From Agrostemma githago (lineage: Eukaryota > Streptophyta > Magnoliopsida > Caryophyllales > Caryophyllaceae): a DNA stretch of 64,000 bases. The notes below the pieces were generated by a model. That model did no database searches, was not told the origin of the DNA, and saw nothing but the letters and a program-made list of their open reading frames with translations. The first letter of the stretch is position 1. Every line of letters starts with the position of its first letter. The position numbers were made by a program, and so were the translations under genes. Location of the stretch: contig OY288250.1 of the NCBI GenBank assembly GCA_958450325.1, positions 55,566,898 to 55,630,897 of the forward strand, given 5' to 3'. Positions 10,737-19,958 of this stretch are shown here, piece by piece.

Positions 10737-10762
10737 TCCTAGTGCCCGTAAAAGCACTAGGA
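10737..10762 (+). ncRNA. Leader RNA hairpin of element A
   Basis: TCCTAGTGC, 8-nt loop CCGTAAAA, GCACTAGGA: a perfect 9-bp stem between primer site and ORF. The equivalent hairpin in element C has two compensatory base-pair changes. A packaging or dimerisation signal is the natural guess. Confidence 0.65.
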
Positions 10763-10815
10763 CACTAACGTTTACTCAAGTGCTTCTAGTTCATCCTAGG
10801 TATTAAAGCAACGTT

Positions 10816-12069
10816 ATGGACATGGCGCGTCCAAGCTACCATCAATCATCACGGGATAACTTTGGGGCAAATGGCCAAGTCCCGAAATTTCACCAACCAT
10901 ATCAACCTCATCAACAATCTTATGAACGCCCTCCTTATGGCTACCAAGAAAGTTGTCAAGGATCATTCCAACATCCTAACAACTACCAAACACCCTCACA
11001 TAACCCACAACCACAAAATCCCAACTTTGAGACTTTTCAAATGATGATTCAATTGCTTAAGAGTCAACAAGAGTCGATAACTCTAATGCAAAAGAATCAA
11101 CAAGCGATGATGGCTCAAATACAAGGGGTTAAAGAGGAGCTCAAGGCCCAAACAGAGGTGCAAGATGCTCGCATCAATGCACTCATGGCTCGTATCACGA
11201 TGTCGGCCACTCGAGCTCCACAAATTGTTGAGGAAGGTTCATTTGGGCATGAAGGTCGGGTGTCTCCACAAGAAGGTCAACCTGAGCATGAAGCCACGAA
11301 TGAAGAAGAGGGGGCAAATCAAGAGATCATTGTTGAGTGTTGCTTGGATGGTGAAGATATGGGAAGAATAGAGGAAGTTGAAGCTTCAAGGGTCGACAAT
11401 GAGGAGGGGTGTGAACATGATTCTCAAGGTAACTCTTGGGTAGCCAATGTATTGGCTATTAAATTGGATTTGCTCGATTTTCTTTGTGATGAACCGGATC
11501 TTGACAATCCAAGGCCAAGAGAAGAGATAACCCCTCAAGACCAAATTTGCAAGGCGAGTGAAAAGGAGCGTAATATTTGGGAAAAAGAAGTAGATGCCTT
11601 AGAACTTGCTTTGTATGGGAAATTGGAGGAGCCTAAAGCCTCCAATGAAGAAAACTTGATGCCTTCTCCTCCTCTACCGCACTCGATGTCTAGTCCCTTG
11701 TCTTGTGAGACGGTTGGTGAAGAGGATCCTTGTCGGGCGGTGGAAAAGAGTTCCACTCTCGACCCCGTAGAAGAAGTGACACCCTTAGGGTGTGATCTCC
11801 CGCATCATAATGCCGAGCATGACTCTAGACCACTATACCTACCGGATGGTCATAAGAGTCGTTTCTATCATGGTTCCGAAGACCCGGGAGATCACGAGAA
11901 CCCCGAGCATAATGAAGATGATCGCTTCTTCCCTCCGACTTGGAAGCTCTTGAAAGTGGCTAGGCTCGGCCATGTGAGCTTAATTGAAGATGATGTTAGG
12001 GCATTTGACTTACTCCTTCGAGCTCTTGATGGCTATGGAGGCATAGTTGGTGAGAATAGCTTAGTGTAA
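10816..12069 (+). CDS. Element A orphan protein, 417 aa, function unknown
   Basis: Intact ORF from ATG at 10816; I recognise no known family. Residues 1-75 are rich in Tyr, Gln, Pro, Asn and Ser (YQPHQQSYERPPYGYQESC), low-complexity and perhaps disordered. Residues about 75-130 form a heptad pattern (MMIQLLKSQQESITLMQK, then VKEELKAQTEVQDARINALM), a likely coiled coil. The middle is strongly acidic. The C-terminus has a conserved FPPTWKLL block and AFDLLLRALDGYGG. There is no CCHC knuckle, protease motif or membrane segment. It occupies the gag position, so a divergent Gag-like or RNA-binding role is possible but unproven. Clear homologues lie in B (four copies) and C, which argues that the protein matters. 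Confidence 0.8.
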   Translation: MDMARPSYHQSSRDNFGANGQVPKFHQPYQPHQQSYERPPYGYQESCQGSFQHPNNYQTPSHNPQPQNPNFETFQMMIQLLKSQQESITLMQKNQQAMMAQIQGVKEELKAQTEVQDARINALMARITMSATRAPQIVEEGSFGHEGRVSPQEGQPEHEATNEEEGANQEIIVECCLDGEDMGRIEEVEASRVDNEEGCEHDSQGNSWVANVLAIKLDLLDFLCDEPDLDNPRPREEITPQDQICKASEKERNIWEKEVDALELALYGKLEEPKASNEENLMPSPPLPHSMSSPLSCETVGEEDPCRAVEKSSTLDPVEEVTPLGCDLPHHNAEHDSRPLYLPDGHKSRFYHGSEDPGDHENPEHNEDDRFFPPTWKLLKVARLGHVSLIEDDVRAFDLLLRALDGYGGIVGENSLV

Positions 12070-12349
12070 ATATCCTTTTCCCTTTTCTTTTGTGCTTGTA
12101 TTTGTGTTTATGTTTGTTTGGATAGTTTGGTTTCTAGGATTGTTAGTTTTTGTGAAATTCTTGTTTATTTGGATTGTTGATGAGCGATGTGAGGGAGGGA
12201 ATGTGATGTTGTATTTGAGTTTATTGTGATAGGTGTGAAGGAAAAGTGATTCCTAGAGGGGAGTGGTTAATGATAGAGCTTGGATCGTGAGTATGGGAAT
12301 CGGTTTTTGAAGCTTTGGTGAAGCTTTTAGGGTTTTGGAGGTCAAGAAG

Positions 12350-12535
12350 ACCCATCCTGGGCGGGAAGGAAGCTTCCCGACCGGGACGGGTGTGTCATCC
12401 CGATCGGGAAGAAGCCATGAGGGTGCCAAAAATCGAGTCTCCTGGAGTGCCATCCCGACCGGGAAGGGAGCTTCCCGACCGGGACGGGTGTGTCATCCCG
12501 ACCGGGACCATCCATCCCGACCGGGATGGTCCCCT
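12350..12535. repeat. Dyad repeat cluster after the element A ORF
   Basis: Repeated CATCCCGACCGGGATG and CTTCCCGACCGGGAAG-type 16-mers, about 280 bp after the stop codon. Spurious Arg/Pro/Gly-rich ORFs come from these repeats. Confidence 0.85.
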
Positions 12536-12960
12536 ACTCCTTTTTATGCCTCTTCTTCGACATTTGAGCCCAGCCACCCAACCATTGTATACCCCCACCC
12601 AACCTCCCTACCCATCCTTGCTCATGTCATATGACCCTTACACTTCATTTGCATACCATCACTTCATTTCCTCTTCACCTTACACCGAAATTCACACCAA
12701 ACCCCATTCCCTCACATTATTGCAAGCTTACTACCTTCAACCATGCGGTATTATCGAGAATGAAGAGGAATGGCAATGATGAAGACTAGCTATGTGCTTA
12801 CATTGATCATTGGGACGATGGAGTGAGTGAGTTGCCAACTAATCGGTATGGCAACTATCCTTTCTTTTCCGTCTTTTATAGCTTATCTCCCTTTTGCATG
12901 TTCCCTTTCCCCTTATTTTGTGTCATGGTGGCCCTCGGAGCCTTGGTATATGTTGCTCCC

Positions 12961-12991
12961 GACTCTCGATGACGTTACTACATCGAGAGTC
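12961..12991 (+). ncRNA. Post-ORF hairpin of element A
   Basis: GACTCTCGATG, loop ACGTTACTA, CATCGAGAGTC: a perfect 11-bp stem. The homologous stem in B has a C-G pair where A and C have T-A, a compensatory change. Confidence 0.6.
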
Positions 12992-13304
12992 ATTTCAAAA
13001 TCCAAATTTTACAAGTTTTTCACCCCTTTTTGTAGGATTTAGTCGGATTTGGGCGGAATCCGGGCTAGGTGACTTGATTACACCTAGTCCTCCCCTCCCA
13101 TTTCCTTTTATTTCCTTCTTTTTATTTCTTCCCCCATCCATATCTTTTCTTGTTTCGTCCCTTGGTGACTTTACTACACCCCGGCCGGACACATTCTACC
13201 CTTTCTTCACTTTTATCTTTGATTTTTAGCTTTATTTTCGTATTTTCTTTTCTTTTCTTTTGTCTCTCCGCACACTACGATCGAGCATGAGGACATTGCT
13301 CGGT

Positions 13305-13319
13305 TTAAGTGTGGGGGAG
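13305..13319 (+). other. Internal copy of the polypurine tract in element A
   Basis: TTAAGTGTGGGGGAG, identical to the tract before the 3' LTR at 15049. It could act as a central polypurine tract for plus-strand priming, or be a relic of an ancestral element end. Confidence 0.6.
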
Positions 13320-15048
13320 CGATATTCTATCGTAGTTAGTTTTATTTTCATAGTTTTTCGAAAAATCTTAAAAATCCCTAAAAATTTAAAAATTTTCACA
13401 AAAATCAAAAAGATTTTCTTTTGTGTGTTTTACTTTTGTCTCGTTGTGTCGTATATTTGTGTCGTGTGTGTGTTTTGCCTCCCTTTTTCGTTGTAGGTCG
13501 CTTAATCACCGATAGCTTTGGAGAGCTATCAAGATGTCCGGTAACATCTTCTATCCCTTTTTCCTCCTTTGTCTCTTGCGGAATTTGGAGGAGATTCTGA
13601 TGTTGTGTGCTCGGGTGGAGCTTTGTAAAGTTTGTGGTTGATGTGATGATTTGTTTGGAAGCTAGAGGCGGTGTTTGTTTGTTTTGTTTATGTGTTTGTT
13701 TCTCCTTGTTTTGTTTTGTTATCTTTTGTCTCTTTTTCTTTCATTTTCACCGTGTCTTTGTTTTGTGTGTGTAAGTGTGTCGTGTGTGTAAACGGTTTTC
13801 GAAAACCCGGTTTAGAGGCTATTGTGCAAGTGTTTACTTTCTCTTTCTAGTGGTATAAACCAAGTCTTGGACTTTAGTCTAGTAGAATGACCCTAAATCA
13901 ATGATTTCGTTGGTCTTTTACCTTGAGTCCACCTAGCTTACTAGGGATTTACTACGGGATTTGCATTTTGACCATTATGACCACCCACGGTGTGAAAAGG
14001 CCTTGGTTGCCGAGTCTCGTTCCTTAGGTGACCGTGTTTAGGATTGTTTGACTAGTCCAAGTTCTACCCTTTTTGTGAGTATGAAGGGAAGACGTCGTCC
14101 CAACATACCCATTACCCTACCTCCTACACATTTCCACACAATAAAATTGCAAATTGTTGAAATCATCTTCCTAGTTGCAAAAAAATGCCTACGACTCAAA
14201 TCTAGCCAAAAGGGCTAAAGAAATAAAAAGAAAGAAAGAAAAGATTGAAGAAAAAGAAAAGGCACAAAAGCCAAAAAGAAAATAGAAAAGAAGAAAAAGA
14301 AAAGGCATGGCATGGCAACACACAAAGCAAATATGCAAAAGAAAAGAGAAAATGCCAAAAGAAAATCGTCTCACAAAAAGATCCTAACCCCACAAAAATA
14401 AGCCTTTTTTCGACTTTTTCCGTGAAGAGCCTAACGAAGGACCGAGTCCCTAGGAAGGATGATAGCGGCAAAGGTCGGTCTTTCCTCACTTTGCATTCAT
14501 ATCCACCTTTTTACTTGGACTAGTTAGGCGGTTTCGGGCTTGGGACGACCGTCTTGGCTCATCGCTAAAGGGAGCGGGGTCTCACTTACCTACAGTGTCG
14601 ACTAACACCATAGTTCATCCCTTTTCCACTCCGCCGATCGTCCCGTAGTACGTTCTTAGAAGGTTAAGAGGAATCTAGGTAAGTTACCAACGTTTTTGTT
14701 GCTTTATCGTCATACTATTAGGGTTTAGTTCACCTTGGTTTCTATTGCTAGATTGGGAACGTTGTCACTTGCCTTGAGTCCTAAACCGGTGTCTTTTCAC
14801 CGCTTTGTTGAGGGAAGCGGTATTCGTTTTCTTTTGGGGGCAACCGATTATTTGTTTGTTCGTGTGTTTGTTTGTTTATGTGTTTTGTGTCCGGTTGCAT
14901 CCACAGTTTTCTCGCAAGACCCCACTTGCCTTGCGCAGTGCACTTGTCCTCTAAGTGTACTCGCGTGAATTGAAAGGGCGTAGGTTGCGCTAATACCCAC
15001 TCGGCTAGTTTAGCAGTTAATATGTGCTTACTCGAGGGCGAGTAAGGG
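13320..15048 (+). other. Conserved non-coding module of element A
   Basis: No credible ORF, yet long blocks match B (30690-32394) and C (43158-44884): TTTTCGAAAACCCGG near 13798, TTTACTACGGGATTTGCA near 13950, and a purine-rich tract at 14215-14360. A small hairpin, CTTACTCG-AGGG-CGAGTAAG, lies at 15027-15046, just before the polypurine tract. Confidence 0.6.
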
Positions 15049-15063
15049 TTAAGTGTGGGGGAG
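15049..15063 (+). other. 3' polypurine tract of element A
   Basis: TTAAGTGTGGGGGAG, one base before the 3' LTR begins at 15065. This is the expected plus-strand primer site. Confidence 0.85.
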
Positions 15064-15064
15064 T

Positions 15065-16250
15065 TGATAAGTGTAGTTTGTAGTGCCTATTTCGTAGTGT
15101 TTTGCTCCCATTTTCCTTGTGGAATCGCTCCTTGGGAGCGGTTTATGGGCTACTTATGCTTCCTTTAGTTCGTTTCAGGTTCCCGAGACCATTTGTGAAG
15201 AGTTGGAGCAAATCCGACTCGATACATACACTTTTTGGAGCCAACGAAGTGAAGGAACGATCACTCGGTGCCTTGGATTCAACCCCGAGACCTCGAGACC
15301 CGATCCCGAGCCTCCGAGACCCGATCTCGAGTCCCGAGAATCGATGAGAAACCCATGAGAGGCAAGGAGGGACCAAAAGGAGCTTAAAGAAGGCCTACAA
15401 GGCTCATCCCGTTCGGGATGGCCTCAACCGGTCCCGGTTGAGGTGCACAAAAGGAACTGCTACTGTCTTGGGTCCATCCCGACCGGGATGAGCTCATCCC
15501 GACCGGGACCAACTCATCCCGACTGGGATGACCCACTGGCAGCCCGCATTTGATTCTTTTCTTCTCCTTCACTCTTGTAACCCTATATATACCCTTCCTC
15601 TTGTATTCTTATGGGGGATACTTCATTAGACATTAAACCCTAGCCTAGTTTAGCATAACTTAGCATAGATTAGTGTAGATTAGTCGGTAATTAGTCCTTA
15701 ATCTTAGATTAGCTCTTGTAATTTGGGAATTCTTGAAGAATCCAACCAAGATTGACAACCTTGGTGGAATTGTTTGGGTTTTCTTCCATTTAGGCAGGAT
15801 TTCTTCTTTTCATCTTCTCTAGTATGGTATAATCTCTTTTCTCGTTTCTCTTAATCTTTGTTTTAGTATTCAAGTTTCAATCTTTAGATCTTGTTTATTG
15901 TTTTGTTCATCCTTTTTGTTAGTTTACATATGTATGCTCTTGTTCTTGTTTTAGTTCATCTTGTTAGTGTTAGTTTTAGATTAGATATGTTTGAGTAGAT
16001 CCTTGCTAGGGTTATTAGAGTGATTGGTTGTGATTGTGGATGATTAAGGGTTTGTTGGAGATGTTGGTGGAATTTTTGGGTTTCCTCTTGGTTAGATGCA
16101 TGGAACATGTTTGATGAAATGCTTGAATGATATGTATGTACATATGCTTGTTTTTCTTGCCTTTTCTCTTGTGGGTGATAGTTTGCTCGTGGGTTTGGTT
16201 CCGTCACTACGTAGCGAGAGCCCGGTGAGGACGACCCCTAGGTCGGTCTA
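15065..16250 (+). repeat. 3' LTR of element A, first part
   Basis: Matches 8960-10150 closely, with TATA box CTATATATAC at 15583-15592. It stops at GTCTA (16246-16250), where element B is inserted, and resumes at 34037. Confidence 0.95.
16246..16250. repeat. Target-site duplication GTCTA, left of element B
   Basis: Repeated at 34032-34036. The uninterrupted 5' LTR of A has a single GTCTA at this place. Confidence 0.95.
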
Positions 16251-17882
16251 TCATAAGTGTGGTTTGTAGTGCCTATTTTGTTGTGTTTTGGTCCCATTTC
16301 CTTGTAGAATCGCTCCTTGGGAGCGGTTTAGGGGCTTCTTATGCTTCCTTTAGTTCGTTTCAGGTTCCCGAGACCGATTTGGAAGAGTTGAAGCGATTCC
16401 GACTCAATACATACACATTTTGGAGCCAACGAGATAAAGGAAGGATGACTCCAGACCTTGGAATCGACCCCGAGACCTTGGGACCCAATCCCGAGCCACC
16501 GAGACCCGATCCCGTGTCCCGAGAATCGACGAGATGCCCATGAGAGGCAAGGAGGGACCAAAGAGCTCTTAAGGGAGGCCTACAAAGACCCATCCCGTTC
16601 GGGATGGCCTCATCCCGTTCGGGATGGCCTCATCCCGTTCGGGATGAAGGAAGCATGAAGAGCGGCTACTGTGAGCCCATCCCGATCGGGAAGGTCCTTC
16701 CCGACCGGGAAGGGTGGCCCATCCCGATCGGGACCAACTCATCCCAACCGGGATGAGCCCAGTTCAGGCCCGTGAATGCTCCTTTCTTCTCCTTTCATTT
16801 GGAACCCTATATATACTCTTCCCTTGTATTTTAAAGGAGAGGCACTTCATATTAGACTAAACCCTAGATAATTTTAGCATAGATTAGCATAGATTAGTCC
16901 TTAGATTATCGTTAATCTTAGATTAGTACTTGTAATTTGGAAATTCTTCAAGATCTCCACCAAGCTTGACAAACTTGGATGTATGTTTTGGGTTTTTCTC
17001 ATTTATGCAAGTTTCCTTCTTCCTTTCATCTTGTTAGTAGGTATAATCTCCTCTTCCTTCTTCTTAATCTTGTTTTTATCATTCAAGTTTGATCCTTTAG
17101 TTCTTGTTTAGTGTTTTGTTCATTGTTAGATTAGTTTCTTCATGTTTGTTTTGATTGTTGTTTTGATTCCTCTTGTTAGTATTAATTCTAGATTAGATAT
17201 GTTAGAGTAGTGTTCTTGCTAGGGTTAGTAAGGTGATTAGGGTGTTAATTGGATGATTAAGGGATTGTTGGAGATGTTGGTGGAAGATTTGGGTTTCCTC
17301 TTATATGATGCACATCACATGTTTGTTGAAATGCTTGATTGACTAAGTATGTACGAATGCTTGTTTTTTTCTTGCTTTTCTTTTGTGGGTGTTATTTTGT
17401 TGTGGGTTCGGTCCCCTCACTAAGTTGCGAGAGCCCGGTGAGGACGACCCCTAGGCCGGTCTAAGTAGCGAGAGCCCGGATTCGACTTAGGACCATAGCG
17501 CGCTAGAACCCCGTTTGTGTTGTGTATCGACGAGTTGGGTTTTAGGTGGAACCTCTAGGTGAGTCTAAGTTGCGAGAGCCCGGGCATCACCTAGATTACC
17601 CTACTACCTCCTTCACCTGTAGTTCTCCTTCGACCATTCCGTTACCCCTTTGACCCCGACCTAATCCTAGCTCGTTTCCTTTGATAGTTCTCTCGCTTTA
17701 GACCTAGATTAGCCTTAGTCTCCCCCACCTTAGAATAGTTTGTCTCGAACTTAGTCCTTGACCGTAGCATACCTTAGTCCGACCTACCGTCCCTTTGGAT
17801 TCGACCCGACTTACCCTAGCTACCCACTAGGTATAGCCGGTTTTGTTTGACGGTTGGGATTCACGACAAATCCCACCCATCA
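16251..17882 (+). repeat. 5' LTR of element B (1632 bp)
   Basis: Homologous to the A LTR but clearly diverged. It contains dyad repeats at about 16590-16760, TATA box CTATATATAC at 16807-16816 and three GCGAGAGCCCGG repeats. It ends CCCATCA directly before the primer site. Confidence 0.95.
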
Positions 17883-17884
17883 AA

Positions 17885-17903
17885 TTGGCGCCGTTGCCGG
17901 GGA
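17885..17903 (+). other. Primer binding site, element B copy 1 (tRNA-Asp type)
   Basis: TTGGCGCCGTTGCCGGGGA, as in A. Further copies at 21267, 24649 and 28013 follow the truncated LTRs of the array. Confidence 0.85.
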
Positions 17904-18007
17904 CGACGTAGTTTAGACTTTTGTTTGCTTAGTTTTGGACTTTGTTCTTGATTTTGTGTTCTCTTCTCCTTGTGTATCTCCGTTTCTCTTCTTGTGTTAC
18001 TCTCTCT

Positions 18008-18032
18008 TCCTAGTGCCTCAAAAGCACTAGGA
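18008..18032 (+). ncRNA. Leader RNA hairpin, element B copy 1
   Basis: TCCTAGTGC, 7-nt loop CTCAAAA, GCACTAGGA. Repeated at 21390-21414, 24772-24796 and 28136-28160. Confidence 0.65.
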
Positions 18033-18085
18033 TACTAACGTTTGCTCAAGTGCTTCTAGCTCATCTTAGGTACCAAAGCAACGTT

Positions 18086-19330
18086 ATGGACTTGGCTTAT
18101 CCAAGCTACCATCAATCATCACGAGACAACTATGGGGCGAATTACCAAAACCCACAACTTTACCAACCATATCAACCTCATCAACAATCTTATGAACCCT
18201 CTTCTTATGGTTATCAAGAAAGTTGTCAAGGGTCGTTCCAACATCCTAACAACTACCAAACACCCTCACATAACCCACAACCGCAAAATCCCAACTTTGA
18301 GACTTGTCAAATGATGGTTCAATTGCTTAAGAGCCAACAAGAGTCGATGACTCTATTGCAAAAGAATCAACAAGCGATGGTGGCTCAAATAATAGGGGTT
18401 AAAGAGGAGTTCAATGCCCAAATAGAGGTGCAAGATGCTCGCATCAATGCACTCATGGCGCATGTCACGATGTTGGCCGCTCGAACTCCGCAACATGTTG
18501 AGGAAGGTTCATTTAGGCAAGAAGGTCGGGTGCCTCCACAAGAAAGTCAACCCAACCTTGAAGCTACAAATGAAGAAGAGAGGGTCGAAGAGACCATTGT
18601 TGAGTGTTGCTTGGGCGGTGAAGATAGGGGTAGAGTAGAGGAAGTTGAGGCTTCAAGGGCCCATAATGAGGAGGGAGTTGAGCATGATTATCAAGATAGC
18701 TCCTGGGGAGCCAATGTATTGGCTATAAAGTTGGATTTGTTTGATTTCCTTCGTGATGAACCGAATGGTGACAATCCAAACCCAAGTGAAGAGATCAACC
18801 CTCATGACCATTTTGACAAGGTGAGTGAAAAGGAGCGCAATACTTGGGAAAAAGAAGTAGATGCCTTGGAACTTGCTTTGTATGGGAATTTGGAGGATCC
18901 TAAACCCTCCAATGAAGAAAACTTGATACCTTCTCCTCCTCTACCGCACTCGATGTCTAGCCCTTTGTCTTGTGAGACGGTTGATGAAGAGGATCCTTGT
19001 CGGGCGGTGGAAAGGAGTTCCACTCTCGACCCCGTAGAAGAAGCGACACCCGTAGGGTGTGATCTCCCACATCATGACACCGAGCACGATTCTAGACAAC
19101 TATACCTACCGGATGGTCATAATAGTCGTAGCTATGTTGGTTCCGAAGACCCGGAAGATCACGAGAACCCCGAGCTCGATGAAGATGATCGCTTCTTCCC
19201 TCCGACTTGGAAACTTTTGGGAGTGGCTAGGCCCGGCCATGTGAGCTTAATCGAAGACGTTGCTAGAGCATTTGACTTACTCCTTCGAGCTCTTGATGGC
19301 TATGGAGGCGTTGTTGGTGAGAGTAATTAG
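18086..19330 (+). CDS. Element B orphan protein, copy 1 (414 aa)
   Basis: The open frame extends upstream to 18050, but the first ATG is at 18086 and matches the start in A. The domain order is as in the A protein: Tyr/Gln/Pro-rich N-terminus, coiled coil, acidic middle, AFDLLLRALDGYGG end. Copy-specific residues are FNAQ, HVTM and INPHD. The frame is intact. Upstream is a full-length LTR with a TATA box, so this is the copy best placed for transcription from the 5' LTR. Confidence 0.8.
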   Translation: MDLAYPSYHQSSRDNYGANYQNPQLYQPYQPHQQSYEPSSYGYQESCQGSFQHPNNYQTPSHNPQPQNPNFETCQMMVQLLKSQQESMTLLQKNQQAMVAQIIGVKEEFNAQIEVQDARINALMAHVTMLAARTPQHVEEGSFRQEGRVPPQESQPNLEATNEEERVEETIVECCLGGEDRGRVEEVEASRAHNEEGVEHDYQDSSWGANVLAIKLDLFDFLRDEPNGDNPNPSEEINPHDHFDKVSEKERNTWEKEVDALELALYGNLEDPKPSNEENLIPSPPLPHSMSSPLSCETVDEEDPCRAVERSSTLDPVEEATPVGCDLPHHDTEHDSRQLYLPDGHNSRSYVGSEDPEDHENPELDEDDRFFPPTWKLLGVARPGHVSLIEDVARAFDLLLRALDGYGGVVGESN

Positions 19331-19599
19331 TGTAAATATCTCTTCCCTCTCTTTTGTGCTTGTATTTGTGTTTATGTTTGTGTTTAGGACTTGTTAGTTT
19401 TTGTGGAATTCTTGTTTATTTGGATTTTTGATGAGCGATGTGAGGGAGGGAATTTGATGTTGTATTTGAGTTCATTGTGATAGGTGTGAAGGAAAGGTGA
19501 TACCTAGAGGAGAGTAGATAATGATAGAGCTTGGATCGTGGGAATGGAAGTCGGTTTTTGAAGCTTCGATGAAGCTTTTGAGGTTTTGGGAGTCAAGAA

Positions 19600-19795
19600 G
19601 ACCCATCCCGACCGGGAAGGAGACTTCCAGACCGGGAAGGGTATTCCATCACGACCGGGAAGGAGCCATCCCGATCGGGATGGTGGTGCCATTTTTCGAG
19701 GTTTCTGGAGTGGCTTCCCGACCGGGAAGGAGGCTTCCCGATCGGGAAGGGTTCATCATCCCGATCGGGACCATCCATCCCGACCGGGATGGTCT
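19600..19795. repeat. Dyad repeat cluster after B ORF copy 1
   Basis: Imperfect copies of TCCCGAYCGGGA flanked by AT or TT on both sides. Equivalent clusters follow the other three ORF copies; copies 3 and 4 have each lost one unit. Confidence 0.8.
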
Positions 19796-19829
19796 CTTTT
19801 CTCGTCTTTTGGCCTCTTCTTTGACCTCT

Positions 19830-19958
19830 TCTTTGGTCCCTCCTTGCCTCTCATGGGCTTCTCGTCGATTCTCGGGACCCAATCCCGAGCCACCGAGACC
19901 CGATCCCGAGTCCCGAGAATCGACGAGAAGCCCATGAGAGGCAAGGAGGGACCAAAGA
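19830..19958. repeat. Fold-back junction 1: 49-bp perfect inverted repeat
   Basis: Arms 19830-19878 and 19910-19958 are perfect inverted copies around a 31-bp spacer. The right arm is in its natural LTR position (compare 16510-16558). The left arm is the same LTR piece inverted and joined to the internal region after CTTCTTTGAC. A short GGGAC match sits at the turn. Confidence 0.9.

Noticed and set aside
11535..11756. Antisense 73-codon ORF repeated in A and in each B copy
   Set aside because: Shadow of the conserved acidic coding region; its conservation follows from the sense strand.
12315..12779. Overlapping Arg/Pro/Gly/Asp-rich ORFs after the element A ORF, and similar ones in B, C and the LTRs
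   Set aside because: They exist in several frames on both strands because the dyad repeats are open in many frames; they differ between copies.
14245..14523. Lys-rich ORF (and Phe-rich antisense ORFs) in the non-coding module
   Set aside because: Product of the purine-rich tract; start, length and frame are not kept in B and C.
18050..18085. Upstream extension of the B ORF
   Set aside because: The extension begins with GTG; the first ATG at 18086 matches the start in element A.
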